Shown: positions 36,500-49,500 of the stretch, piece by piece | How the letters are laid out: each line of letters starts with the position of its first letter | Position numbering within the stretch: position 1 is the stretch's first letter | Origin: Kingdonia uniflora | Taxonomy: Eukaryota; Streptophyta; Magnoliopsida; Ranunculales; Circaeasteraceae | Direction: 5' to 3' | DNA: 64,000 nucleotides | NCBI GenBank assembly: GCA_014058105.1 | Contig: JACGCM010001594.1 | Coordinates: 1,612,001-1,676,000, forward strand | Program-made: the position numbers and the translations under genes | Notes under the pieces: model-generated | The model's input: only the letters and a program-made list of their open reading frames with translations | Told to the model about the DNA's origin: nothing | The model's database searches: none

Positions 36500-38488
36500 T
36501 ATCGCACCAGGCTAGAAGTTCTTCGCGCTGCCAGGATCGACTGATCGGATCAATAAAATGGCTTACTCACGTCGGACACTCCTCCATATTAATACCAAGT
36601 CGGGGGATGGGTTTCCTACCCCCATCCGGAGGAATCCTAGGGTCGATCCAGAATCTAACCCGATTTCCCGTTCGAACTTGCCACATAGAATGAGCGTTGA
36701 TGGTCGTAATCGAAGAATGGACACTTTGCCAAGTCCAGGACGAAGCTGCTTTCTTTGGAGCCTGCAAGATATCATAATTTAGAAAATATTTAGCTTTCAG
36801 CACACGACCCCACAGCTCGTTAGGCTTTTGATGTAACCGCCACACTAATTTCGAGAGGTGAGCTTTATTAGTAGCGCATGCCTCCCGAATTCCTAAACCT
36901 CCCTCACGTTTCGGACGACAGACTTCCTTCCACTTTTTTAGGTAGAGAGGTTTCCGAGCGTCTTTCCCTTTGCCCCACCAGAAATCACGTTGGAGCTGGT
37001 TGATATTTTTACACGTTGATTGAGGGAGGGTGAAACAGGATATTTGGTATGTAGGAATAGCCAAGGTCATCGATTGTATAAGAATCGTTCTACCCGCCTG
37101 AGAGAGTAATTTCCCACGCCAAGATTGTAGACGGGATGAAATTCGTTCTTTTATATGATGGAAAGTCTGGGCTTTGGACCGATGGAAGAACAGATTCGTA
37201 CCCAGGTATCGTTCATCGGTCGGCATGATCCTAATCTTCAGAAGACGACTGATAATACGGCAGTGGCGATGAGGAATATTATTACTGAAAAATACTCCCG
37301 ACTTAGCCAGATTCAGTTCCTGACCCATGGCCCCGCAAAAAGAATCAAGGACATTCTTCAGTTCAAGCGCTTCAACGATGTCCGCCCGGCAAAATAGGAG
37401 ACAGTCATCTGTAAATAGTAGATAGAAAACCAGAGGGGCACGTCTAGACGCTTAAACACCATGAATGAGATTAACCGATTCCTTAGCCCCCAGAGTACGT
37501 GACAGACCTTCCATCATAATAATAAACAAAAAGGGGGAAAATGGATCTCCTTGGCGGAGACCCCTAGTAAGGAGCCTATGGGCTGAGCCGTTGAGAAGAA
37601 CCGAGTACCGCACCGTCGAAATACATTGAAAAATCTACTGACACCAAGTCAGACTGAAACCAAGGTTAGCTAAAGTGCTCATCAAGGTACTCCATTCAAT
37701 CCTATCGTAGGCTTTCGACATATCCAGCTTGACTCCCATCAGGCATGTTCTCCCCTTTTTCCATTTCATAGTATGGACAAGTTCATGGGCAACCAGAACA
37801 TTGTCCGAAATCTGACGACCACTAACGAAGGCACCTTGAAAGGGGGATATAAACTTATCCAGAAGAGGCTAAAGCCGAGAGGAGAGGATTTTGGAAATAA
37901 TTTTATAGATAACATTACAGAGGCTGATAGGCCAAAAATCACACGGGTAAGCCTTATGCCCATTCTTGGGAATCATAACAACATGAGTAATGTTGATATG
38001 TGAGGGCATAAAACCAGTATCAAAGAATGTAGAGACCAAACAGCAAATATTGGGGCCAACCACCTCCCAAGAATGTTGAAAGAAGAGCGCAGGGAATCCA
38101 TCCGGGCCTGGGGATTTGTAAGGGCCGATACTATCCAGAGCAACCTTTATATCCTCCAGAGTAAACGTATGAGTAAGATTAAGATTATCCTCTTCCGTAA
38201 TACACGGACCAAAGTGATGGATGAACTCAGGAACGTCGACAGGATTGGAAGTTTGAAAGTTACGAGCCATGTCACGGAGAAAAATTTGGCCAATTTCGGA
38301 TGGATCACCCGTCCAATTCCCGGATTCATCTTTAAGCCAATCAATGGAGTTTTTTTTTTCCGTTGAGAAAGGGTTTGCATATGAAAGAATTTTGTATTGC
38401 GACCGCCCTCGGTTAACCAGTTAACCCTCGACATTTGACGCCAGAACATCTCCTCTCTTAACTGGGTCTCGTCAAGTTCCGCTAGCAA
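36500..38488 (-). pseudogene. LINE C reverse transcriptase
   Basis: Recognisable blocks include VNWLTEGGRNTKFFH, YKSPGPDGFPALFFQ, VVMIPKNGHKAYPCDF, KLDMSKAYDRIEW, LRQGDPFSPFLF, and LLFTDDCLLF (the catalytic loop, FTDD). They are followed by the thumb region ending near 36570 (GGLGIREACATNKAHLSKLV). Several in-frame stops, for example near 37640 and 37450, disable it. Confidence 0.87.
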
Positions 38489-38534
38489 TTCCCATTCCCC
38501 GCTTGCAGTGGCATCAGTAAATGGAAGGGCCTGA

Positions 38535-39474
38535 TTAATAGAGATTTGTTTTTAACGCAAAAATCTTACTGGGGACATGACCAATTTTTTTCTTGTTCCA
38601 TGATCTAAGGCCAGTTTTTGTAAAAGAAAGTTTTTCTTTCACCAGTTGGGCAGGGGAGCCAGACCCCGTCATTTGCCAAAGGTCCTTTATCAAATAGGAA
38701 AAATATGGCTCCCGAATCCACATAGATTGAAAGCGAAAACATTTACCTAGTGAATTTAGTTTGGGATAAGTATCAAGACAAAGAGGGGAGTGATCCGAAC
38801 CCAAGGCAGGTAAATGGAAAACCTTTGTTGTTGGAAAAATAAACATCCAATCCGGGTTTGCCAAGCTCCGATCTAACCGTTCTTTGATATTGTCTTTGCC
38901 CCGTCGTTTGTTATTCCAGGTAAATGGATGACCTGAGAAACCAAAATCAATGAGGCCAGCTTGTTGAGTAACCTCTCTGGCGAAGGCGCTAGTCGCAGCG
39001 CAGAACGGTTTACCCCCCACTTTATCTGCACTCTCAAAAATAATGTTAAAATCTCTCAATATCAGCCAAGGTCCGGAATGCTCATTCGTCGTCGTTTCAA
39101 CCAATCGCCAGCTTTCATTCCTATCCCGTTGATAGGGGCTCCCATAAAAAAATAAGGTCATCCAAGGTGAGCTAGACGGCTCCGAATAAATCAGGACATT
39201 AATAATATACTTATTTACAAAATATTACATCCAAAGAAATATTGTTTTTCCACATAAGACAAAAACCTCCCGACCGTCCCTGGATACCAGAGGCCAGAAC
39301 ATCAACCCAGTTCGGGTAGCTAAGGCTGAAAACTAATTCATACATTTCTCCAGACGATCGTTTAGTTTCAGATAAAAAGATAATGTCCCAGTTAGAGGAC
39401 CGAATCAGTTCTTTCAAGTGCCGAATTTCCTCAGGTCGACCCAAACCTCGGCAATTCCATGATATAATGATCAT
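38535..39474 (-). pseudogene. LINE C endonuclease
   Basis: ORF2 starts with an ATG at 39474 giving MIIISWNCRGLGRPEEI, the standard start of plant LINE endonucleases, then FLSETKR. A frameshift near 39200 precedes the second half. In that half the GDFN motif is altered to LRDFNII, and LGSDHSPL supplies the SDH end. It is inactive because of the break. Confidence 0.85.
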
Positions 39475-40388
39475 AATGGCCCGGGTGGCCTCCGTGGAGC
39501 TACTCGAACCCTAGAGTAACGGTCGAGAAGATAGTATGTATGACGAATCTGAGAGTAAGATATCAAATTAGGATTGCGTACCTGAGAATGTGACGGGCGG
39601 CGAGAACTAGACGGAGGGAGCTGAAATGGTAAATGCGGATCTGCAAGCTTAACAGATTGAACATCAGACCGTAAATGTCATATCACCTTGGTGGTCGAAG
39701 TAAGGAATTCACGAGAGGGAACCTGACCCTGTCTTTCCTGACGAACGGACTGTCTCTCCGGTTCACTCGTAGACGAACCCATCGTCCCCACCAAGCCTGC
39801 CCGTGGAAAGATGACCGGCAAAATCCAAGGATCTGCCGATGGAATCTCTGCTTGATTCCCACCAAAAGCTGATTCCATGCCTCCAACCCAATCATGTTCC
39901 CCTATGATCATATTCCCGCCCATATTGACAGAAGACTCACCCTCGAGTTGGACCATAATCTGCTCCTCCTCCATCATCACTCACCCCGAAGTCTATCCTC
40001 TGCTCAGGTATTCTACAGTATTACCAGCTGGGTCCTCTTCCTCCCTAATCATCTGAGCTCCCGTAGCCCCAAGCCCACCCAGGTCAGGGAGACCTGCATA
40101 CTCCGAGAACCCGTCTACCTCTCGTATCAAAGTTCCTTCCGACGGGTCCTCCTCTGAATCTGAATCAGATCTTTCGGTCGCTCCTCTCAATGAAACCTGG
40201 TACTGCTGATAAAGTGCCCCTCTGGTAATCAGCCCCTTCCCTTTACCCTATCTCCTATATCCGGATGAAGGCTCAGCGGGATCAATACCCTGTCCCCTTG
40301 AACATGTCCCGAGGAAGGTATGGGGTCTAGATGCTTCCCGTGCTAACTCCACGCACACTAGGCTGGGAGCCTATCATGAAATCTTAGA

Positions 40389-40886
40389 CTAGAACAAAAC
40401 AGCATTTAAATTCCTCCCGCCTATATCTTCTATCTCTGGAATCATTGTACACCTCAGAATCCTATGACCCATTTTAAAACAATTCGTACAAAAATTTACT
40501 GGGGTCCCTTCATACTCGATATCCACATAAATTTGATCATTGTTAACCTTTGCCCAAATAGCTAGGGAAAAATCCCCATAAATATCCATAACTATTCGAG
40601 CTCGATACCCATTTTTTGTGATCCTTTTATTTCCTCGAATCGGTTCGGTCGTAAGCACAAGTCCAAGATATTGACCAAATTCATTGAGGAAAGCTGGAGT
40701 GCCGTAAAAAGGGTCTGGGACCTTAAAAGTAACCCAGAAGGGAACAAATTTGAAGATCAGAGGTTCTAGAGGTGTTCTAGCTTCATACATCATTAGAATA
40801 ATAACGTGTCCATAAGGATTCCACGGCTGATTAAGCAGTACATAATTTTGATCTAAAGCAGAGCGAAATCTAAACAGGAAGTACAT
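40389..40886 (-). pseudogene. LINE C ORF1 (DUF4283 plus zinc knuckle)
   Basis: The 165-residue frame has the DUF4283 core of plant LINE ORF1 (PFWVTFKVPDPFYG, GYRARIVMDIYGDF). It ends in a CX2CX4HX4C knuckle, CTNCFKMGHRILRC, and this domain pair is expected to bind the LINE RNA. The N-terminal part continues upstream (to about 41060) only through stops. The acidic C-terminal half lies in separate frames at 40190-39678. Confidence 0.8.
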
Positions 40887-41060
40887 TTTACCGTTAACAG
40901 TACGTTCAAATATTTAGATGTCTTCAGAGGTCTCTATTGACCAGATACTTTTTAATGCCGCCACAATCTTCAAGAAACTCTAGCCAGTTTCGAATGATAT
41001 CATTCCGATTAGGGTATACTTCCATTGTGCTTCCTCCTTTGTTATAAGTTCTGGACATAT

Positions 41061-41458
41061 TTTCACTGAAATTGCCCCCCGCGGTTTTTTTACTGTAAGG
41101 CACGCCATACTATTGACAAAGTCAAGATTGACATTTTCCGATGTCATAACTCCAAAGAACTAAGACAGATCCTTCTTTTACTAAACACGGAAACAAAGCT
41201 TCCACTCCACCAGTCCCACCCCAACCCAATTTCACCAAAGTACAAGCAGCTAAATACAATGCATACAAAGCAAAGGAGAGATGTAATGGCGCAGAGGAGA
41301 GCAACCAGAGAAGAAGGTAGCTCGTCAAGACCACAAACAAAGAAAATTAAATCTTTTACACTTCTACTTAATTAACTTTATACAGTCAGTACAAAACGTC
41401 AATCACACAGAGTAAAAATATCTTCGCAGTTAATGCTTAGCGGTGAAATAGTAAATAC
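41061..41458. other. Unassigned spacer
   Basis: This lies between LINE C and the palindrome. No domain or clear repeat is seen. Confidence 0.4.
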
Positions 41459-41790
41459 TCCCAACAATATCTCTTAGATTGTAGGAAAGTTTATTAAAAG
41501 AAAAAATTTGGTTTATTTTGGAGTTAGCCATAAAGAATTTAGTCTTGATATAAAAGACACATCAAGACGCATAAATCTACCTCTCATCACAAGAGAAGAC
41601 TTATTTTACTCTTGTCATCTTTTGGGATGACATTTATTCTTATTTTTAATTCTTCTCTTGTGACGAGAGGTAGATTTATGCGTCCTGATGTGTCTTTTAT
41701 ATCAAGACTAAATTTTTTATGCTAACTCCAAAATAAACCAATTTTTTTCTTCTAATAAACATTTCTGTAATCTTAGAGATATTGTTGGGA
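41459..41790. repeat. Near-perfect 140-bp-arm palindrome
   Basis: Arm 1 (41459-41599) is the reverse complement of arm 2 (41651-41790), with a few mismatches and a 51-nt spacer. The outer tips are TCCCAACAATATCTC and GAGATATTGTTGGGA. A transcript from either strand would fold into a long hairpin. It could be a foldback transposon or MITE, or an inverted duplication of a retroelement end. I found no clear target-site duplication next to the tips. Confidence 0.9.
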
Positions 41791-42120
41791 ATCTTAAATA
41801 TCTTATTTTTATCTAAATAAAGTTTTTTCTTTATAATTTCATTAAAATTCTCTTTTATAATAATTAGATCAGTGGAGAAATTTTCTTCTTGTTCATGAAT
41901 TTTATATAATTATATTTCTGGATTTATATTGTTGTCATAATAATTATTAGTTTCAATTTCTAGTTCCATTTTTGGATTCTATGGAATCTTGGATTCTATT
42001 AAATCCTTTGTGCTTTTAAGCACTTGAGACTGAGTAGAAAACTCTTTATCTCGTCGTTGTGCATCATTAGACATCCTTGAAGGTATGTGTGCATGTTGTC
42101 ATGAATACGTAGGTTCTCGT

Positions 42121-42347
42121 TAATTTGAGGTTTATTGACCTTACTAAGTCTCACATCAGTAGACTTCAGACGTAGGGTTCGATGTCTCTCATCTTGATAA
42201 GGTGTGCAATTAAACACTGATTCATGTAGACTCTGGGTTCCTATCTATTTTTATGATAAAATTATACTGTGATAATATAGAAACAACAAATGATAGCTGA
42301 ACACAAAAATGATAATAATATGCTAACAAGTAATATTAGTAGCCTGG
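42121..42347 (-). repeat. Right copy of the long inverted repeat
   Basis: This is the partner of 35686-35912. On the minus strand it reads into a short frame (NCTPYQDE, STDVRLS, VNKPQI) ending near 41999. It lies about 500 bp downstream, on the minus strand, of a tRNA-Met primer-binding site. A leader followed by a first frame is the arrangement expected for a reverse-transcribing element. Confidence 0.8.
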
Positions 42348-42845
42348 GAACTTACATAACTTTTGATAAAAAATTTTGAGTGTTCAGAGCTTTAAGCATG
42401 GGTTCTGAAGGTAATAGTTTTTTTTAAAGGGGGTTGATGAATCTATAAGGGTTCATCAGTCTCTTTTTATAACCAATTCATAGTGCGTAAGACATGTCTT
42501 CTTTGAGACGGTGGGTTGTCTCAATTAATTTTCTTTTAACAAAGTTAAATCTACTATTTACTTTTGAATTATTATACTTATGAACAATAAAACTACTATT
42601 CACTTTTTTACTATTCACAAAATAAATAGTAATGAATTATTATATTTTTGATATTTTGTATCGGCAGATCAAAGATAAATATTGACTAGATACTTCTAAT
42701 AGAAGCTTTAATAATTAGAACAAAAGTGAGTATTTCTCTATTATACCTGAGATAACTACATTAAGCCCGTTGTTCGTGTTACTACCAATTTGTCGACGAC
42801 CTTCTGTTTGTGACCTTAAAGGTAAGCACCGGGTAATCCGTATAG

Positions 42846-42859
42846 TGGCTCTGATAGCA
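42846..42859 (-). other. Initiator-tRNA-Met primer-binding-site-like sequence
   Basis: On the minus strand the sequence is TGCTATCAGAGCCA, 13 of 14 identical to the canonical plant PBS TGGTATCAGAGCCA. No LTR end (CA) abuts it, which fits a pararetrovirus better than an LTR retrotransposon. One short match alone is not proof. Confidence 0.55.
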
Positions 42860-43206
42860 TTTTTTAACTGATATAATTTTTTTTCTTGATTTTTTATTGT
42901 TTTGAGGATTGTTGAGAGTTGATTGAAGCCAGAAAATAGTACTTATGTATGTCTGTGTTCATGAAACAAGTATGTAGCAGAAATGCTACCCAACTGTTTA
43001 GATCAAACAATAGATACCGTCGTTCCCATATGAGGAATACCTAGGTAGAGTTTTTGAACAACAGTTGTTGAATCAGACTCGTTCTTGGCAAAAACAAGCT
43101 CTATAATACTTGGTGAGCAGAGTTATACAAAAATATAAAATTATGAGTACTGGAACAAGTAAATAAAGATCTCTTCACAAAAAATTTTAGGAACTTAATA
43201 TTCTTT

Positions 43207-43737
43207 TCATAAAACACTCTTCACTCCCTTAAAGTTATCTGGGAAGAATTTTAATTCTAAGAGATTGCTTGACCAATAACAGTAATTAATTAATTTGCAC
43301 GGAAATAATTGGCAGACCATTTTTGGGGCAGCACTGCTGCAAACATTGAATTTGCTTCTTGTTACTGGCCTGTTAATGGAATAGATTCCCAACAGGTCTA
43401 AGTATTGACCTTTGTCTTGTCTTGCCTTGTTGGACCGTTGTATCAATAGTACCATATTGCTGGGGTTATTGTTCTTATTTCATAATTGGCTTTGTTGGGT
43501 TGTGTAATTTATGGGCTTAATACTTCTGGCATTGAACCTTTTGGTAAGCTGAACTGGTTAGATTTTTCATGGTTTTCAGGGGCTATGATGGCCAATTTTC
43601 CTGGGGTATTGGTTTGGGTAATGACATTAGCCCATTTGACAATATCAGCCCATTTTTTACTAGCGAACTTGTCAATTAAGTCAACTGGCCTCATGGGTTC
43701 TTCTTTTATTATTATGGGTGCTGGATCGACTGGATGA
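43207..43737 (-). pseudogene. Retroelement-like coding remnants of uncertain family
   Basis: Two short minus-strand frames, 43694-43509 and 43455-43207, lie upstream of the primer-binding site. The first is helix-rich (FASKKWADIVKWANVIT). They could be the 3' end of a gag/coat or polymerase-type frame of the same degraded element. I cannot name the domain, and the link to the inverted-repeat segments is inferred only from position. Confidence 0.3.
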
Positions 43738-43740
43738 CTC

Positions 43741-44817
43741 TACAAAACCTATTTAGGAGGGTATAACACGTTATATAACACTTCCTCTCTAAATCATTCA
43801 ACGTCAGTGAGACGATTGTCCTCACAATCTATAGTCTGCAAACCTTGTACGAAAAAGTTGGCATATGAGGTAGGGGCATTACTATACCAGTCTCATATCG
43901 GTCTTGGATGTGTCTTTCTAGCCGATAGGGTTGAGCAAAAAACTGACCAAACTGAAAAACCGAACCAAACTGAACCATTTAGTGTTAAATAGTTTGATTT
44001 TTGAGGTACCGGTTTCAGTTTGAATAATAGGAACCGACTGATCTTGGTTTCAGTTTCGATTTGGGTAAAACATGAACTGAAATAAACCAAACCGAACCAC
44101 ATAAACCCTGAAGAATTTATGGAAGAGGGCAATATAGGAAAGAGTGATATAAGAGTTTTACCCACAAACAACCCTAACAGTAGCAACAGTCTTAAGGGAT
44201 AATGATAGTGGTAGTTGTCATCACAGTTACCTCCTCATTCTCCTTATCTTTTTCTCTCTCATCTTCTTAACCAGTTAACCTCTCTATCTTTTTCTCTGTC
44301 TCTCTAGCTCAGAGGATTGTGTATGAAAGTTGCGGTCTACATTCGAGCGTTGATTAGTGATGAAAAGGCGCAAGGTGTGGTGTTTTGATGCATCACTTTT
44401 GTTTATACCAAAGCCTCAGGTGTGCTGTTTTGATGCAACATTTTGGTTAATATAGAATCATAGATACATTATCATTGATGATTGAGTGATTGTAGTTATA
44501 ATTTTGATTAGAAAATCGAGATCGAGATCTGGTAGTGACGATTATAAGCTATGAGAAGTTTTGTTTATAAGAGAAGGATTCAATGATGTATTTAGCTTGC
44601 AATCTGGTTTGATGTATTTGGTAATTATTTATTTAAAAACCAGATCCGAACTGGTACAGTTTCGGTTTTGGAAATTATGAGAATAAATACTACTTTATGC
44701 CAACTTTACAAAATCAGATCCAAGGGACAATAAATTCCAAAATCAATACTGACAAGAGGAAAAACCAATTTTACCCCTACTAAACTTATAATATAGCAGC
44801 AGTCAACCACCTATTTT
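43741..44817. other. Spacer with AACCGAACC-type repeats
   Basis: At 43935-44095 short words of the AACCGAACC/ACCAAACTGAA type recur on both strands. This pattern is often seen in subterminal parts of plant DNA transposons. No terminal inverted repeat could be fixed and no gene is seen. Confidence 0.35.
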
Positions 44818-46260
44818 TGGGCTCCACAAGTACGAATGTCACATCCAAAATAATAAGCAATTGCAAAACTCATTTAAAACTATAATATTAAGCCACGTGT
44901 TATTACCATTTGTTCTTTATCATTTATTAATAAATTTTTTGTCATTATATCATAAGCAATCAATGCCATTTGTTAAGAAATATTTGACATTTGTTTTCCC
45001 AGAACTTTCTCCTTTGCTCAGAAATTTGACATTTATATTCCCATAAGTTTCACATTTGTTCAGAATTTGCTATCATTTGTACCATCATGACGTTGTCATT
45101 TATTCAATAAAATGTTACCTGTTTCAAAATATCACCTATTTTTTGTAGGTACGTGGCTTCACAAGTACGAATGTCACTTCTAAAATAATAATAAAAAATG
45201 TTTAAATCATTTTAAAATATATTATCATACCACGTGTCCAAATTTAATTCCTTGATGTATGTCTAAGGCAGACACTGTCACCATCTCATGTATTACTTAG
45301 CATTTGTTTCGGGACAGTTTGTTTCGCCTTATACTTGAATTGTTATTTATAAGAAGGCAGACTTTGTCACCAATTCTGTTACTATTTCCCATCTTGTTTA
45401 TGGTTAGGTATCACGTACGGTTCACAAGAGTTCATCTAGTTTTTGGTGCCAAAAGCGATCTCGATTTATCAAACAGTTTCTTCTTCTTACTCGGCTGTAA
45501 AAACCGCAAAAAATATCCTGATTATTTGTCACAAACCGTCTGTATGACCACTGCCTACCAAGTATTTGATTAAAGACTGGTACTCTACTCCTTGGGTATG
45601 GAGGAAATGATGGTATTCTACTCCTGTAGATGGTACTCTACTTTACTCTACTTATAGAACTCTACTCATGAAACAAATGATGGTAAATCGTCTGCGTGGT
45701 TGCTGCCAACCAAGCTGTCATTTGTTCAGTTAAACTCTAACATTCTTCCAGATACCTATGTCATTTGGTAACAGCTAGTTGTCATTATCAATATCAACTT
45801 TCCCATTTGTTCAGGCTTCTTTGTTATTTGTATTATCATAACTTTGCCATTTGTTCAGAAAAATATCAACTGCTTGAAATTTTTAATAGGTTTGTAGGCG
45901 GTGGGCTCCACAAGTAAGGTCGTGAGATCCGCAAGTACGATGTCACTTCCGAAATAATAAAAAAGAAAGTTCAAATCATTTAAAAATATATTATCACGCT
46001 ATGTGTCCAAATTTAATTCCTCGATGTACACACGTCATTACATTTCGAGACGTGTAAGGCATACACTGTCACCATTTCATGCATTTGTTATCATTTATTG
46101 CAGGCCAATTTGTCAGCTTTTAACCATTAGTTATATTAAATTATGCAGACTCTATCGCCAATTCTGTAGTATTTGGTATTTATTTAGTGTTGTTTAGGGT
46201 TAGGTAACACGTGCGATTTATACGAGTTCGTTAGGCTTTTGGCACAAAATACTATCCCTA
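44818..46260 (+). repeat. Three-copy upstream module of the Ulp1 region
   Basis: Blocks around CACAAGTACGAATGTCAC recur near 44824, 45160 and, diverged, 45907-45950. A longer unit (about 45146-45480) is repeated at about 45893-46260, including the CCAAATTTAATTCCT, CACTGTCACCAT and GGTTAGGTA.CACGT blocks. Between them CATTTGTTCAG-type words recur on the plus strand. The module ends just before the first Ulp1-region exon, so it may be duplicated element terminus or promoter. Confidence 0.75.
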
Positions 46261-46502
46261 CTCCTCAAACACTTTCGTCTTATACGACGACTGCAAAGGC
46301 TGTAAAAATGGAAAAAATTCTACACATCGCGTGTGTGATTGATAACTACAAAAATTATCTCGGTCGCACAAACCATTTTTTCACAATTGTTGTGATTCTA
46401 CACATCGTGTGTGTATGCAATTTCAGTGTAATTTTAGTGGTAAATTATTTGTGTGACTACTGCCTACCAAGTATTTGATTAAAGTATAGTTTTTCTTTTA
46501 CA

Positions 46503-49500
46503 ATGAAGTCTGATAAAGAAGTGAATGAGCAATTTGATTATGAAAACCAAACGCAGGAGGGTAGAGCAGCCAAGAAGAGCACCTTTAATGTTAAAAATTA
46601 TACCTCTCGGTGTACAGGTATGAGACTTCATAAAATATTTGGAGCTCTGCCTGAAGAGGATAAGGGTGCTCTTCGTACCACCTGTTTTGTACCGTTACTA
46701 TTGATTGATCCAATAACGATGATGTCGATGTTAGCTATGAAAATATTCGATCGTCATCATGGCGATATGAAGTTCCAATTTGGGGAGACGATAATTCAGA
46801 TGAAACCCTTTCATGTTTGCTTAATTTTGGGGCTACGTGTCTCTTCTATTTCAGATGATTTTTTATTTGTTAATCTCGAGTATATAATAAATTTTTGAAT
46901 AAGGCTATTCCCCAAGAAGAAGAATACATATGGGTTACAGGAAATTGACGAGGATTTAAAGCAGGTGAAATTGGAAAGACATCATGGTAAGATTATAATT
47001 TGGCATTTGTTTGGTATCCTTTATCATTATTCTTCATTGTATTTGTCACCCCAAAAAATTTTGTATTGTATTTGCTATTTTTGGGTCATTATTTTTTAAG
47101 GTTGTTATCATTACATTGTGTATTCTTTGGCATTTTTTACCCATTCTTATTCTTTGCCGTGTGTGATTTTGTTTTGCAGACGATATTCTTCGATTCTTTC
47201 ACCTCCTGAACAAGGGGAAAAATGTTGAGGTGAAGTATATTGATCTGGTTGATGATCTAGACCAGTTCAACAGATTTCCTTGGGGTAAGCAAGTCTATAA
47301 TTTCTTGTGTAGTCAAATAGTGGAGTTTGCCGATTATCGATCGACCACTGATAAAAAATTTGGATAGAGTTTTATTAATACATGGATGTACTTAGGTATT
47401 GATGATATGAGTTTTCCTCTCAATTCATGGCCTGAAGTTTCTAGGAATTCAGGAATCCAAACATTGTTCTCTAAGCTACAGGGATGGAAGATGACATCCT
47501 TTAAGCGTCACCAAATTGTGACATTTAAAAAGTTTTTTGCTAACCCCAAATTGGTGATAATAGCTATGAAGGCGTCTGAGACTGGCATGTAACAAGAAGT
47601 TGTACAAGAGGCCATGGTAATCTTCCTTTCTTTGTATGAATTATTCATTTTATTGCTTCTTTCTCATTTAATTTAGGTTTTGTATTATTTTTTTTACTTA
47701 AGTTTGGCATTTTGTATCTTCTTCTTGTAATTTGTTTGATTTCTTTCTCAGTCATTTCCCCTATCAATATGAAGTCCCTTTTTGTCATTTGTTTTATGCC
47801 TATTGTCATTGTTAGATTGTTTTTCTGTCATTTCTAAATCACTCTTTGTCATCTGTTTGAATATTTTAGAAAAATCACATCGATGCACCTGCGCCTGCAA
47901 TCGGTACTCCTGCAATCAGTAACAGTTCTATTGCAATTGAGATCGGAGCTGTAGTGGTTAAGGTATACTCCCAGTTGGAGGACCATGGTAAAATGTTATA
48001 GAACCATGGTAAAATATTGGAACAAATTTTGATGTATACAGTTAGAGATAGTAGTACTCTACCACTTAGAGATGATACTCTACTCCTTGGGCAGTACCAG
48101 TTCTCTACTCCTGAGAAAATTATGAAACGCAAGCAAAAAAAAGAAGGTAATGAGAAAGAAGATTGGAAAAGGAAGAAGGCAGAGTCGAGAACCTGGAAAT
48201 GAGAACTCCAACAAAAAAATTAAATGATTGAAGAGAAAAAAAAGGTAAGGGAAAAGGGTTGAAGGCAGAAGAACATGGAAAGAAACACAAGATCAATACC
48301 AACAAGAAGAACAATAAGGCAAAAGAAGCTGATGTGCCTCTAAAGAAAAAAGCTCTCACTGATGAACAGTTAGATCATGTCCCACTGATCGTTTTGAAAT
48401 CCTTAATCCCCAATAAAAAAAAGGGTAATAGAGCACCAAGGAGGAGACGGGCGGCATTCTTAAATATAAAGTCTGATAAAATTCAATTAACTGTAGAAAA
48501 TTTGATTTAACAAGTTACTCTTGAAGAGGGATTGGAGGTGGAAAAAGATTTAAAGGTTGATGATGAAGTTAAAGATGAGAAGGAACTGAATTTGGAAGCT
48601 ATATCATCTGAATATGGTGGTGATCGTCTGAAGGTATTATCCATTTACAACTTCTTATTATTTATTTGATTTTATTTGACATTTGTTTTTCATAACATTA
48701 ACATTTACTTTATGAACTTTGTCATTTGTTCAGAAGTCTGTCATTTATTTATAATTTTTTGGCATTTGTTCAGATAAACGTCTTTGCCATTATATTTTCT
48801 GGAACTTTCATTTGTTCTAAAGTTTTTGTTTATTTTATTTGTTTTACTTGTATGTGAAGTGGAAGAAGGGTATAGTAGAAGATGAGGAACTTGAAGCTAA
48901 AGAAAAAGATGATGAAGATGAGAAAAATAGTGATGATGAGAAAGATGGCGTTGAGAAAGCTAAATCTGTTCAAGAAGAACAACCTCAAGTTGCTAAAGAA
49001 GAGGAAGTTCAAGAGGTATTTATCTGACATTTATTTTGAGCTATCTATCATATTTGTTCTGTGCTACCCTGTCATTTGTTTATTTAATTTTACCATTCGT
49101 AGTATGTATATCCTATTTTACAGATGGAGGATTCAAAACAGCAAGCTGTAGTGATGTATTATGTTGGAAAAAAGATGGAGTGGAAGTAGCTAATAAGGTA
49201 TTTAACTAATATTTGTTTGTTTTGAGCTATCCATAATATTGACATCACCTATATATACCATTTTTGATTTGTTTCTTCTTTACCATTTGCTGTACAGACT
49301 ATGAAGGTTGCAGACCAAACCAAAACTGAAGTAGTATTTTTCCACCAGGAGGAAGATGTTGATGAAGCTAATCAGGTAACTTATTATTTGTTTGTTGGCA
49401 ACTTCTCATTTTCTTATATTTATTTTACCATATCTTGTATCACTCTTATCATTTGTAGTCTATTTATTTACAAACTAGTGTAGACCAAATAACTACTATA

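Larger units (their letters stand above)
35990..41060 (-). mobile_element. LINE C, long but inactive
   Basis: Minus-strand order: ORF1/DUF4283 with a CCHC knuckle (40886-40389), ORF1 tail (to about 39680), endonuclease (39474-38535), reverse transcriptase (38488-36500) and zinc-binding segment (36494-36099). The element stops near 35990 without a poly-A tail or RNase H, so its 3' end is lost. That is unusual for LINEs, which normally lose the 5' end, and it points to a rearrangement at the junction with the left inverted-repeat copy. The 5' limit near 41060 is approximate. Confidence 0.85.

Noticed and set aside
43935..44095. AACCGAACC repeats as a telomere-like or defined transposon
   Set aside because: The words are not the plant telomere unit and no terminal inverted repeat could be fixed, so only a repeat-rich spacer is claimed.
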